Source: Spongiivirga citrea
GTDB taxonomy: Bacteria > Bacteroidota > Bacteroidia > Flavobacteriales > Flavobacteriaceae
Assembly (NCBI RefSeq): GCF_010671565.1
Contig: NZ_JAABOQ010000002.1
Span: forward strand, 1-64,000
Length of the DNA stretch: 64,000 nt
Direction: 5' to 3'
Notes under the pieces: model-generated
What the model saw: only the letters and a program-made list of their open reading frames with translations
Databases searched by the model: none
What the model was told of the DNA's origin: nothing
Program-made: the position numbers and the translations under genes
Part shown: positions 9,606 through 17,506 of the stretch, one piece after another
Numbering within the stretch: the first letter of the stretch is position 1
Layout of the letters: each line of letters opens with the position of its first letter

Positions 9606-10034
9606 TTAAGATTTCAAGAAATCCTCATATTCCCAAAAAAAGGCCTCAAATAATGTCATATTCTTATTGAAGAATTCCATGGTTTCTTGCCATGTATTTT
9701 TATTATGGACACTTACGTTGTGCAGTACTATATATACTCGCGAAATTTCTTTTCCATTTTCCAAGATAAATGAATCATCAAATACCAGATCGTTTATAAA
9801 GTCCCGTGTAAGTATGGTTTTAAGTGAATTGATTTTTTCCCAAAGTTCAATTCGTTTTTCTAACCGGTCGTCTTCAATATCTAAAGAAACAAAAGCTTTT
9901 TTTCGATCAAAACTGAATTTAAAGCTCATATCCTTGATTTTGGTATTGTATAAAAGCCATTTTTTTGGGAATGACTTTCCGAAGGACGTCCAAAACTCTT
10001 GTCTTATTTTACGTGATTCTTCTTTACTGAACAT
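9606..10034 (-). CDS. DUF4268 family protein
   Basis: The 142-residue soluble protein matches the uncharacterised DUF4268 family, which opens with an EFWTSFGK-like stretch and has many aromatic and charged residues. No catalytic motif or signal peptide is visible. Related domains also occur as the C-terminal part of some nuclease-like or restriction-associated proteins, but nothing here shows a nuclease core. The ATG at 10034 starts the gene. It is separated from glgA by 105 bases and diverges from the molybdenum hydroxylase genes. Function unknown. Confidence 0.72.
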   Translation of the reverse strand: MFSKEESRKIRQEFWTSFGKSFPKKWLLYNTKIKDMSFKFSFDRKKAFVSLDIEDDRLEKRIELWEKINSLKTILTRDFINDLVFDDSFILENGKEISRVYIVLHNVSVHNKNTWQETMEFFNKNMTLFEAFFWEYEDFLKS

Positions 10035-10138
10035 GCATTAAGATTAACTTAACAAAAGGTTAAATACCCTGGGCTAAAAAGTAAGCTTCATTTTAATTTA
10101 GTAATTTAGGAATTCAATCGTTAACTAAACCAAAAACT

Positions 10139-10600
10139 ATGGAATCATTTACCATAAAAGTGAATGGTGAAACTAAAACCGTTCAAGCTGATGCAGATAC
10201 ACCTTTATTATGGGTGCTGCGTGATCACTTAGATCTTGTTGGGACCAAATTCGGATGTGGAATAGCGCAATGCGGTGCCTGTACAGTGCATATTGACGGT
10301 GAAGCTGCAAGAAGTTGTTTACTTCCAATTTCTTCAGTAGGAGAAGGGGCCGTTACCACAATTGAGGGTCTGTCAGAAAAGGGCGATCATGCACTACAAG
10401 AAGCCTGGAAAGAAGTTGACGTGCCGCAATGCGGATACTGTCAAGCCGGTCAAATTATGACGGCCGCTGCTTTTTTAGAAAAGAACCCTAGTCCATCTAC
10501 AGATGAGATTAAAGATGCCATGCATGGCAATATTTGCCGTTGTGCATCATACCAACGCATTCATAAGGCGGTAAAAATTGCTTCAGAAAAATTAAGTTAA
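10139..10600 (+). CDS. (2Fe-2S) subunit of a xanthine-dehydrogenase-family oxidoreductase (IorA-like)
   Basis: This 153-residue small subunit carries electrons from a molybdenum cofactor hydroxylase. Two [2Fe-2S] clusters are visible: a plant-ferredoxin-type site with C40, C45, C48 and C60, and an alpha-helical site with C98, C101, C133 and C135 (CGYC and CRC). Length and motifs fit the IorA/CoxS family. It lies 13 bases before the catalytic subunit gene. There is no FAD subunit gene nearby, as in isoquinoline 1-oxidoreductase and membrane aldehyde oxidoreductases, so a cytochrome or quinone probably takes the electrons. Confidence 0.93.
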   Translation: MESFTIKVNGETKTVQADADTPLLWVLRDHLDLVGTKFGCGIAQCGACTVHIDGEAARSCLLPISSVGEGAVTTIEGLSEKGDHALQEAWKEVDVPQCGYCQAGQIMTAAAFLEKNPSPSTDEIKDAMHGNICRCASYQRIHKAVKIASEKLS

Positions 10601-10613
10601 AACCAGAAACATC

Positions 10614-12827
10614 ATGTCAACCAATATACCAAATACATTTAGTAGAAGAGACTTTTTAAGAACCTCTGCACTTGCCGGTGGCGGAATGCTAATCGGTTTT
10701 AATTTGATAACTGCTTGTAAGGAAAAGGCTGAAATGCCTGTAGATATAGCCTCATTAAATTTTAATGATTTTAATGCATTTATTAAGATAGCAGATAATG
10801 GCTACGTAACTATCTATTCTCCTAATCCTGAAATAGGCCAAGGTGTCAAAACATCGATGCCTATGATTATTGCCGAAGAATTAGATGTGCCTTGGGATCA
10901 TGTAAATGTGGAACAAGGAAAATTAGATACGGAAAACTTTCAAAGACAAGTGGCTGGGGGTAGTCAATCGATCCGATTTGGATGGGATGCCCTTCGTCAA
11001 ACGGGAGCAACAACCCGGCAAATGCTTGTGAACGCCGCCGCTGCCAGGTGGGGAGTAGAAGCTTCCACTTGTAGCACAAAACAAGGTGTAATTACCAATG
11101 CAAAAGGAGAAACATTAGGCTATGGAGATGTAGTGAAGGAAGCAGCCGCTCTTGAAGTGCCGGAAGGGGTTACTTTAAAGGAGCCTAAAGATTATACAAT
11201 TATAGGTCATGACGCTGTTAATGTTGATATTGAAAAAATTGTAACAGGTAAACCGTTGTTTGGTCTTGACTATAAAAAGGAAGGGATGCTATATGCAGCT
11301 ATTCTTAGACCACCATCTTTTGGTAAAAAATTAGTGTCTTTTGATGATACTGAAGCCAAAAAAGTAGACGGTGTCACTGATGTAGTGCGATTTGGAGAAA
11401 AGGCCATAGCGCTTAGAAGTGCAAATGCTTGGGTGGCAGGAATGCTCGGTCAAAGTGATAAGATTGCTGTAGTAGCAACAAGTACTTGGCAGGCAATGAA
11501 AGGTAGAGACGCTTTAAAAGCGGTATGGGAAGATGGTAGTCCGATGGAAAGTACTGAAGGACATGATGATGAACTGATCAAAATTTTAGATGGTTCTAAT
11601 TTGAATACCCTTCGTAAAGATGGAGATGTAAAAAAGGCTTTTGCTAAAGCGGATGCTACTTTAGAGCGAACCTATGAATCTCCCTTTTTACCGCATGCAT
11701 GTATGGAGCCTATGAACTTTTTTGCGGATGTAACTGCTGATAAAGTTCATTTAGTGGGACCAATACAAACTCCTGCAGGGACAGCTCAATCAGTAGCTGG
11801 TATGTTGGGTAGAGACCCAAAGGATATACATTTAGAAATGACCCGAATGGGAGGAGGTTTCGGAAGACGATTGTATGGTGATTTTGCGATCGAAGCAGCT
11901 GAGCTTTCGGCAAAAATTAACAAACCTGTCAAAATGGTGTGTACTCGTGAAGATGATATTGGAATAGGAGTATATAGACCTGGAATAAAATACCGGATTA
12001 AAGCTGGTGTGAAAGACGGTAAAGTAACTTCATACCATTTAAAAGAGGCCTGTATTAATAGTAATATGTACGGCTTGATACCACATTTCTTCCCAGCGGG
12101 TGCAATAGAAAACTATCAAGTTGATGCAGGTAATTACAAGAGTAATATCACTACGGGAGCTTGGAGAGCGCCATATACACATTTCCTTGCCTTCGCTGAG
12201 CAAGCATTTTTTGATGAGTTGGCCGAAATGATGGAAATAGACCCTGTTCAGTTGCGACTCGATTTATTGCAAAACGTAAAAGGTCATAAGGATGAGAACA
12301 TTCAGTATGAGCCAAAACGTATGGAAGATGTGATTAATCTTGCAGTTGAAAAATCTGGTTATAGAAATAAAAAAGACGGAGTTTTTCAAGGTTTTTGCGC
12401 ATACTATTGCCACAATACTCATGTGGCTGAAGTTGCTGATGTAGTGATTGAAAATGATAAGCCTGTTGTGAAAAAGGTAACCGTAGCAGTTGATTGCGGA
12501 ATCGTAGTGAATCCAACAGGAGCTAAAAATCAGATAGAAGGTGGGGTTATTGATGGAATTGGCCATGCCATGTATGGTGACCTGTCGTTTAGTAATGGAA
12601 CACCGAATGCCCAGAATTACGATAAATATCGTTTAATACGTATGAAGGAGGCACCAGAAGTAGAGACGCATTTCGTAGAGAATGAGCTATCTCCAACTGG
12701 ACTTGGTGAGCCAGCTTTGCCTCCAGCGGTAGCTGCGATTGCCATTGCAATAAATCAAGCTACAGGGAAGCGATTGTATAAGCAGCCATTTGCTAATAAA
12801 TTAGAAGTAAAAGAGCTTATTGGATAA
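10614..12827 (+). CDS. Molybdopterin-binding subunit of xanthine-dehydrogenase-family oxidoreductase (IorB-like), Tat-exported
   Basis: The 737-residue catalytic subunit hydroxylates an aldehyde or N-heterocycle with water, using a molybdopterin cytosine dinucleotide cofactor. A twin-arginine signal (SRRDFLRTSALAGGG, from residue 10) is followed by LITAC with C35, so it may be a Tat-exported lipoprotein. The cofactor-binding motif GGGFGRR and the C-terminal TGLGEPALPP with the catalytic Glu (near residue 699) are intact. Its Fe-S partner has no signal and would be carried out as a complex. The substrate cannot be told from sequence. No XdhC-type maturation gene is in the window. A strong terminator follows. 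Confidence 0.92.
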   Translation: MSTNIPNTFSRRDFLRTSALAGGGMLIGFNLITACKEKAEMPVDIASLNFNDFNAFIKIADNGYVTIYSPNPEIGQGVKTSMPMIIAEELDVPWDHVNVEQGKLDTENFQRQVAGGSQSIRFGWDALRQTGATTRQMLVNAAAARWGVEASTCSTKQGVITNAKGETLGYGDVVKEAAALEVPEGVTLKEPKDYTIIGHDAVNVDIEKIVTGKPLFGLDYKKEGMLYAAILRPPSFGKKLVSFDDTEAKKVDGVTDVVRFGEKAIALRSANAWVAGMLGQSDKIAVVATSTWQAMKGRDALKAVWEDGSPMESTEGHDDELIKILDGSNLNTLRKDGDVKKAFAKADATLERTYESPFLPHACMEPMNFFADVTADKVHLVGPIQTPAGTAQSVAGMLGRDPKDIHLEMTRMGGGFGRRLYGDFAIEAAELSAKINKPVKMVCTREDDIGIGVYRPGIKYRIKAGVKDGKVTSYHLKEACINSNMYGLIPHFFPAGAIENYQVDAGNYKSNITTGAWRAPYTHFLAFAEQAFFDELAEMMEIDPVQLRLDLLQNVKGHKDENIQYEPKRMEDVINLAVEKSGYRNKKDGVFQGFCAYYCHNTHVAEVADVVIENDKPVVKKVTVAVDCGIVVNPTGAKNQIEGGVIDGIGHAMYGDLSFSNGTPNAQNYDKYRLIRMKEAPEVETHFVENELSPTGLGEPALPPAVAAIAIAINQATGKRLYKQPFANKLEVKELIG

Positions 12828-12853
12828 TTTCGAATAGTTATTATTTTAAAAAT

Positions 12854-12886
12854 AAAAGGGTTGACTTTTTAAGTCAACCCTTTTTT
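12854..12886. terminator. Bidirectional terminator between convergent genes
   Basis: A perfect 13-bp stem (AAAAGGGTTGACT at 12854-12866 and AGTCAACCCTTTT at 12872-12884) with a 5-base loop is flanked by T-rich sequence on both strands. It can end the rightward molybdenum hydroxylase transcript and the leftward metal-cluster transcript. Confidence 0.9.
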
Positions 12887-12907
12887 GTTTTCCGGAAACA
12901 GTCAGGC

Positions 12908-13642
12908 CTATGTCATTTTAACCAACATAAATATTGCCATAACGATCATTACACTATTTTCTATAAATGTTGCCTGGGTCATCGGTAGCTTTAATGCTGT
13001 CCCTAAACAAGCACATTGTATAGTTTTCCTATTTAATAATGTTTGAGTCACTCCGATAGTTGTAACTCCCAATATAGCTAAGGTTCCAACCAGAGCATAG
13101 AACACTTCAAACCGAAACAGAAACATTAAGCCAAGTGCAACTTCAATAAAAGGATATACCCAACCATATACTTTTATTCTTTTTGCAATAGGATCGTACA
13201 TTGCGAAGCTATCGGGAAAACCTTTTAAATCTAATAATTTGAAAAAGCTAAAAACGATATAGAATAATCCCATAAAATCAAGCATCGCTTCAGCTGTGTT
13301 CCAGTTTTTTAAATGAAGTAAGACACTTGCGCTTATCAGATAAAAGAAAATAAGAAAGAGTGGCTTTAGCTGCTGCAATTTTGTTTTCTCATCAGTGGTA
13401 ATGCCTTTGGCAGCATCAGATTGAAAAACATTTCTCGTTTCTTTCTCTGAAATTTGATATTTTTCAGGTAGTGCTTGCCGCAATGTATCTATAGAAATAT
13501 GATGCTCCATTTTAATGATAGCTTCTTCTTTTTCAAGAATGACATTTGCTTTAATCACACCATCAATCTCGTTTAATATTTTAGAAACTCCGGCCTCACA
13601 ACCTTTACAGGTCATTCCTTTTATTTCGTATATATGGTTCAT
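12908..13642 (-). CDS. HMA-domain protein fused to a MauE/DoxX-like membrane domain
   Basis: The reading frame opens at a TTG at 13648, but the ATG at 13642 is the better start; it gives 244 residues and starts 2 bases after the upstream stop codon. The N-terminus is a heavy-metal-associated domain with GMTCKGC (C12 and C15 from this start). A membrane part follows with about four helices between residues 92 and 242, resembling the MauE/DoxX family. CACLG (about residues 210-214) is characteristic of this fusion in Flavobacteria. MauE proteins help form disulfides in periplasmic enzymes, whereas here the HMA domain suggests soft-metal movement across the inner membrane. It is the last gene of the five-gene set. 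The metal is unknown. Confidence 0.8.
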   Translation of the reverse strand: MNHIYEIKGMTCKGCEAGVSKILNEIDGVIKANVILEKEEAIIKMEHHISIDTLRQALPEKYQISEKETRNVFQSDAAKGITTDEKTKLQQLKPLFLIFFYLISASVLLHLKNWNTAEAMLDFMGLFYIVFSFFKLLDLKGFPDSFAMYDPIAKRIKVYGWVYPFIEVALGLMFLFRFEVFYALVGTLAILGVTTIGVTQTLLNRKTIQCACLGTALKLPMTQATFIENSVMIVMAIFMLVKMT

Positions 13643-13644
13643 AA

Positions 13645-14481
13645 TCAAGATTTGGTTGACTCTGTAGGCTTTAACTCGTAAATGGTTAACTCGCTTGTAC
13701 GATAATTGGTGATATACAACTTCTTCTTTTTTACCAAAACATCGGTTGGTTTTTTAATCGCTGTTTCCAGAACTTGCTTTAAAACTCCTTCTAATGTAAA
13801 CACCAAAACACGACTATTTTCAAAATCGGTGATGAATACTTCTTTATCCGAAACGAAGATACCGGTAGCTGCGTTCATTTTCTGATCTTCGCCAATCATC
13901 ATTTTGAATTTTCCTTCTTTATCAAAAACCTGAATGCGGTTATTGTAGGCATCAGCAACCCAGATATATTCTTTGGTAATATGAACATCAGTAGGGTAGT
14001 AGAGTTCACCTTCGCCTTTTCCTTCTGTACCAAAACTGATATAATTACCGCTATCTGCACTATATAAAATCCGATTATTATAAAAATCTGCAATGGCTTT
14101 TTCATTGCGATATACAGCGACACCAGCCGGAGCATCTAATGAGTCATTTAAGATAAGATTACTGTGATTATCCCCTTTAATTATGGTAATTTGGTCATTA
14201 CCGTATTGTGGAATTAGAATTTCTTTTTCCGTACTAGCGATATGCATTGGCCTTTCAAGAGAATCTATAGTTCTAACAATTTCTCCCTCTTTATTAATTA
14301 GTACTAATCGATTGTGATCACCATCGCTTAACCAAGTACCTTCATTATTGATGGTGATACCTATAGGGTTTACACCATCTAGTTTTGTGGTATTGGCATG
14401 TTGCCAACTAACTTCTTTTGTTTTTGTATTGCAACTTGTAATAAGTAGCGCAATGGCAATATATATGATATGATTTTTCAT
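13645..14481 (-). CDS. NHL-repeat lipoprotein
   Basis: The 278-residue protein has a lipoprotein signal with lipobox LLITSC near residues 13-18, so it sits on a membrane in the periplasm. The rest is a beta-propeller of NHL-like repeats, seen as recurring blocks such as GIFVSDKEVFITDFENSRV, DVHITKEYIWVADAYNNRI and YITNYRTSELTIYEL. Such propellers usually bind partner proteins or carbohydrate. No catalytic residues are evident. It lies 83 bases after the double-HMA gene and 2 bases before the HMA-MauE gene, so the three are probably cotranscribed. Confidence 0.8.
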   Translation of the reverse strand: MKNHIIYIAIALLITSCNTKTKEVSWQHANTTKLDGVNPIGITINNEGTWLSDGDHNRLVLINKEGEIVRTIDSLERPMHIASTEKEILIPQYGNDQITIIKGDNHSNLILNDSLDAPAGVAVYRNEKAIADFYNNRILYSADSGNYISFGTEGKGEGELYYPTDVHITKEYIWVADAYNNRIQVFDKEGKFKMMIGEDQKMNAATGIFVSDKEVFITDFENSRVLVFTLEGVLKQVLETAIKKPTDVLVKKKKLYITNYRTSELTIYELKPTESTKS

Positions 14482-14564
14482 TTCTTCTTATTTGTAAAGC
14501 GTATTCATCCCATTTTTTTTGAAATGCATACATACGCTTAATAAATTATAGGCTATTTATTTGA

Positions 14565-15191
14565 CTACTCGATACGTTCGTATTTACAACAGCCCGGTAA
14601 TTCACCATAAGTATCAGCTTTTGCCTTGTGATTTTTTGTATCATGCCCGGCTTTAGCGATGGCCTTTTCAATCTTTTTTAAGTTGGTTTGTTTACTATTG
14701 AAACTAACTTCTAACATTTTAGTTTCCCGATCCCAATTAGATTTCAAAACCCCAGCTACTGACAATGCAGCTTTATTAATTCGCGCTTCACACATTTCGC
14801 AATTACCCGCGACAAATGCCTGCTTGGTACTCTCATTACTATTAATTGTTGCAAGGTTAGAAGCACTAATTTCTTCAATAGTACCATCGGCTCTTGTCAC
14901 TTTCCCCGACATTGGTGTGTATCCGGCTTTATTTACTTGTTGCGTAACTGCATCTAAACTGAGTGCTTTTTCAGTTGGATATGCAAAGCTAAAATCGCCA
15001 GTTTCAATGTCAATTTTCACTTTTTTAATTCCTTTGAACTCTTTGAACTTTTTTTCAAGTCCATAAGCACAAAACGGACAGCCTAGTCCATCTACTTGTA
15101 CTTCAAATTGATCAAAACTTTTTTGTGCGCTCATGTTCATGGCAGGAACTACCATTAAAACTGCGAATATGATTATTACTATTTTTTTCAT
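14565..15191 (-). CDS. Exported protein with two HMA-type metal-binding domains
   Basis: The 208-residue protein has a cleavable signal peptide ending near A22 (MSAQ). The first HMA domain, about 28-95, carries CPFC (C38 and C41) with the typical GIKKVKIDIETG strand. The second, about 124-190, carries CEMC (C131 and C134). The C-terminus ends in LPGCCKYERIE with vicinal C201 and C202, a third possible thiol site. It is likely a periplasmic copper or other soft-metal carrier that passes metal to its neighbours. The gene lies 18 bases downstream of the outer-membrane protein gene. Confidence 0.85.
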   Translation of the reverse strand: MKKIVIIIFAVLMVVPAMNMSAQKSFDQFEVQVDGLGCPFCAYGLEKKFKEFKGIKKVKIDIETGDFSFAYPTEKALSLDAVTQQVNKAGYTPMSGKVTRADGTIEEISASNLATINSNESTKQAFVAGNCEMCEARINKAALSVAGVLKSNWDRETKMLEVSFNSKQTNLKKIEKAIAKAGHDTKNHKAKADTYGELPGCCKYERIE

Positions 15192-15209
15192 GATTTTATG
15201 TTTTAAATT

Positions 15210-15974
15210 TTAAAATGTATATCGTGTACCAATAAATACACTGTTTTTTAATTCACGCCCGGCATCTACCGTTTGTGTTAATGGTAATTGCACCGCTAGA
15301 TCAAAAGTGATGTTTTTACCGGCATATTGAATTCCTTGTGCATACAATAACTGATACCAATCTCTTTCTGGTAAAAAGGCACTTGTATATTCAAAATAAA
15401 GATTCAATTGCTTATTAGGATACTGTGGCTTTAGCAGCGGTAATCCGAATCCTAATTTGGCTCTAAACTCATCTAATGTGCCATCTGGCATCCAATTGTA
15501 TCCAACTTCGGTAGAAATACCATATTTCAATGTTTCATATCCAGAAACTATGCCATAGTAACCGGAATATTTTCCAGTGCTAATTTCCATAACATCAATT
15601 TCTTTTCCTGTGGGTAAACTTTGAAATGTCTTGGCTACTACACGAAAGGTTTTACCAGTAGCATCCTTACGGTAAAATTGATACTTACCAAGTATCTTAA
15701 TATCAGCAAGTCCAGATCCTGAAATGTTATTAAGATCATAATCCACATAAGGGAGGTGAACTGCCACTAAAGAGTTAGAAGTAGGTAGGTAATGCAACAT
15801 TAAGGGAGCATAAACGACTGAGCCTCTTTCTGTATTCCTAATTTCAATAAGTGTTTTTGTAGTGAAGCTATTACCACCAAGCATAATGGGCTTATCGGCA
15901 GTAATAGGTGGCCCTTGCGCATTTGTTTTCACAAATGACATCACGAAAAAAAGCGATATATATATGTATTTCAT
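15210..15974 (-). CDS. Predicted outer-membrane beta-barrel protein
   Basis: The 254-residue protein starts with a signal peptide (cleavage near NAQ, residue 20). The mature part is rich in alternating hydrophobic strands and aromatic residues and ends in GTRYTF, a terminal Phe as used by outer-membrane barrels for BAM recognition. It resembles the broad transporter/phenol-degradation-meta family of outer-membrane proteins but shows no diagnostic motif. Lying between a Cys-rich small protein and a double-HMA protein, it could be the outer-membrane pore or sensor of the metal cluster. That role is inferred from position. Confidence 0.72.
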   Translation of the reverse strand: MKYIYISLFFVMSFVKTNAQGPPITADKPIMLGGNSFTTKTLIEIRNTERGSVVYAPLMLHYLPTSNSLVAVHLPYVDYDLNNISGSGLADIKILGKYQFYRKDATGKTFRVVAKTFQSLPTGKEIDVMEISTGKYSGYYGIVSGYETLKYGISTEVGYNWMPDGTLDEFRAKLGFGLPLLKPQYPNKQLNLYFEYTSAFLPERDWYQLLYAQGIQYAGKNITFDLAVQLPLTQTVDAGRELKNSVFIGTRYTF

Positions 15975-16028
15975 TGTTTTTGTATTTATAATTCAACCTG
16001 TGAGTAATACGAGGTAGTGAATTATAAA

Positions 16029-16448
16029 TCAAATTAAGAAGGTCTCTTGCAAGACATGAATGTCTTCAGTGAGAATTGGTGGCGGATAACCATCAAAAGG
16101 AACAATATTTTCAGCTAAACCTTCAAAAAGATTAATATAGCTATAAGCAAATGAAGCAAGAAATAATTGCTGCTCAAGTTGTAAGTTGAAAGTAGCAGTA
16201 TTCAATTCATCTTGTGCTTCTACAGCAATAAAAGTATCTGTGCAGCATGCCATTTTAGAAACCTCAAATGAGGTATTGGAATCATAGGAGTTTTCCATGA
16301 TCATTCCGCAGCCATGGGCCTCATCAAAAAAAGCAATATCAACTAAGGTAGACCCGCAATGATGCATATCTATTGTGAATGATACTGATGCCACTAGCAC
16401 AATAAATGATAAAAACAAAGCCGTTATTTTATGAATTACTTTTTTCAT
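16029..16448 (-). CDS. HYC_CC_PP-type Cys-rich exported protein
   Basis: The 139-residue protein has an N-terminal hydrophobic signal or anchor (residues 8-25) followed by a pattern typical of a small Bacteroidota family: DMHHCG (H29, H30, C31), GCGM (C47), ACC (C68, C69) and a late YPPP (122-124). The spaced His and Cys residues suggest binding of a soft metal such as copper in the periplasm. No enzyme motif is seen. It is the first gene of the five-gene minus-strand set, 54 bases before the outer-membrane gene, with a -7 promoter element just upstream. Biochemical function is unknown. Confidence 0.75.
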   Translation of the reverse strand: MKKVIHKITALFLSFIVLVASVSFTIDMHHCGSTLVDIAFFDEAHGCGMIMENSYDSNTSFEVSKMACCTDTFIAVEAQDELNTATFNLQLEQQLFLASFAYSYINLFEGLAENIVPFDGYPPPILTEDIHVLQETFLI

Positions 16449-16457
16449 TTGCTAATG

Positions 16458-16465
16458 CAAAGATA
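16458..16465 (-). promoter_or_regulatory. -7 element of the metal-cluster operon
   Basis: On the minus strand this reads TATCTTTG, a full match to TAnnTTTG. It lies 9 bases from the ATG at 16448, so the leader would be very short. No TTTG -33 element is seen at the usual distance, which may mean activator dependence. Confidence 0.5.
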
Positions 16466-16554
16466 CATAATTCCCAAAAAAGTCTCGGTATGAACCTGGT
16501 TATTCGGTTATATAGTATAGCTTTTTAACTTTGTTCTAAGATTTGGGTGACTTG

Positions 16555-16923
16555 CTAATTAGCCAATTTAGGATTCGGATAATTATCTGATTGGTCTTCA
16601 TCTCGTGAATCCATACAAACAAGGTCTTTTTCAACTAATAAGGCTAATTCATTACCATTAGAAGTGATTATAGTTTGAGAAAACCCTACTTGATCATTAT
16701 CAAACCAATCTTCACTATTGGTTTTATTTAAATACAGCGTGATAGTGTTACTTTGAAAATCAGCATTAAGAATGAAATCCTCTTCCTTGGCTTCAAGAGA
16801 ATATGTAAAAGTTTGGCTGTCAAAATGGGCTTGCTGCATTACTTTCCCCGTTTCGCAGAAAGTCTTGACCTCTGATTTGGTTAACCGATATCGAATAGAG
16901 TTTCCTTTAATTCTAATTTTCAT
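16555..16923 (-). CDS. DUF7009-like small protein of the nitrite operon
   Basis: The 122-residue soluble protein begins MKIRIKGNSIRYRLTKSEV, which resembles the uncharacterised DUF7009 family of Bacteroidota; the family name is from memory and should be checked. No signal peptide or catalytic motif is visible, and the tail from about 105 is acidic and polar. Its ATG overlaps the last 11 bases of the siroheme gene, so it is translationally coupled and is the last gene of the nirB operon. This points to a role in siroheme or nitrite reductase assembly, but that is inferred only from position. Confidence 0.6.
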   Translation of the reverse strand: MKIRIKGNSIRYRLTKSEVKTFCETGKVMQQAHFDSQTFTYSLEAKEEDFILNADFQSNTITLYLNKTNSEDWFDNDQVGFSQTIITSNGNELALLVEKDLVCMDSRDEDQSDNYPNPKLAN

Positions 16924-17506
16924 CTTCTTCCTTTTCGTTGACTAGTCCCTTTGTAAACTCATTCAGGGTTTGCACTTTTTCCTCAAAATCGCCCTTAATG
17001 GTTTTACGAAATTCGTTGAGGTTTTTGACAAGATCATCAATATTGTCTGGAATAACATCTTCGAAAAATTGTCGTAAACGTTTTGCAGTTGTGGGAGATT
17101 TTCCGTTGGTCGAGATCGCCACTTTCACATTTCCTTTGGTAACAATGCCGCCCATATAAAAATCGCAAAAAGGTGGGTTGTCGGCTACATTAACTAAAAT
17201 AGTTCGCTCTCTACAATCATGATAAACTTGTTCATTTACAGGAACATTATCTGTAGTTGCGACTACCATATGCCTGCCTTCTAAGTAAGATGAATTGTAA
17301 TGATCAATATGCATCTCAATATTAAATTTTTCGGCTAAAGCTATAGTTTCAGGTCTAAACATTGGCGAAACCATGCTTACTTTGGCATTCGGGCTCGATT
17401 TTAGTAAAAAGGTTAATTTTTCTAAGGCAACATTTCCGCCACCCACAATTAAAATATCGAGCTGAGATACTTTTAAAAAAACAGGATATAATTCGTTACG
17501 ATCCAT
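16913..17506 (-). CDS. Precorrin-2 dehydrogenase/sirohydrochlorin ferrochelatase (siroheme synthase N-domain type)
   Basis: The 197-residue protein corresponds to the N-terminal half of CysG (Met8/SirC type). It oxidises precorrin-2 with NAD and can insert iron to make siroheme, the cofactor of NirB. The NAD-binding loop is VGGGNVALEK (residues 21-30). STNGKSPTTAKRLRQFFED (about 132-150) is the conserved active region of this family, which also holds the catalytic Asp. It works after CobA, encoded at 23051 on the other arm. Its ATG overlaps the end of the histidine kinase gene by 11 bases. Confidence 0.9.
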   Translation of the reverse strand: MDRNELYPVFLKVSQLDILIVGGGNVALEKLTFLLKSSPNAKVSMVSPMFRPETIALAEKFNIEMHIDHYNSSYLEGRHMVVATTDNVPVNEQVYHDCRERTILVNVADNPPFCDFYMGGIVTKGNVKVAISTNGKSPTTAKRLRQFFEDVIPDNIDDLVKNLNEFRKTIKGDFEEKVQTLNEFTKGLVNEKEEDEN

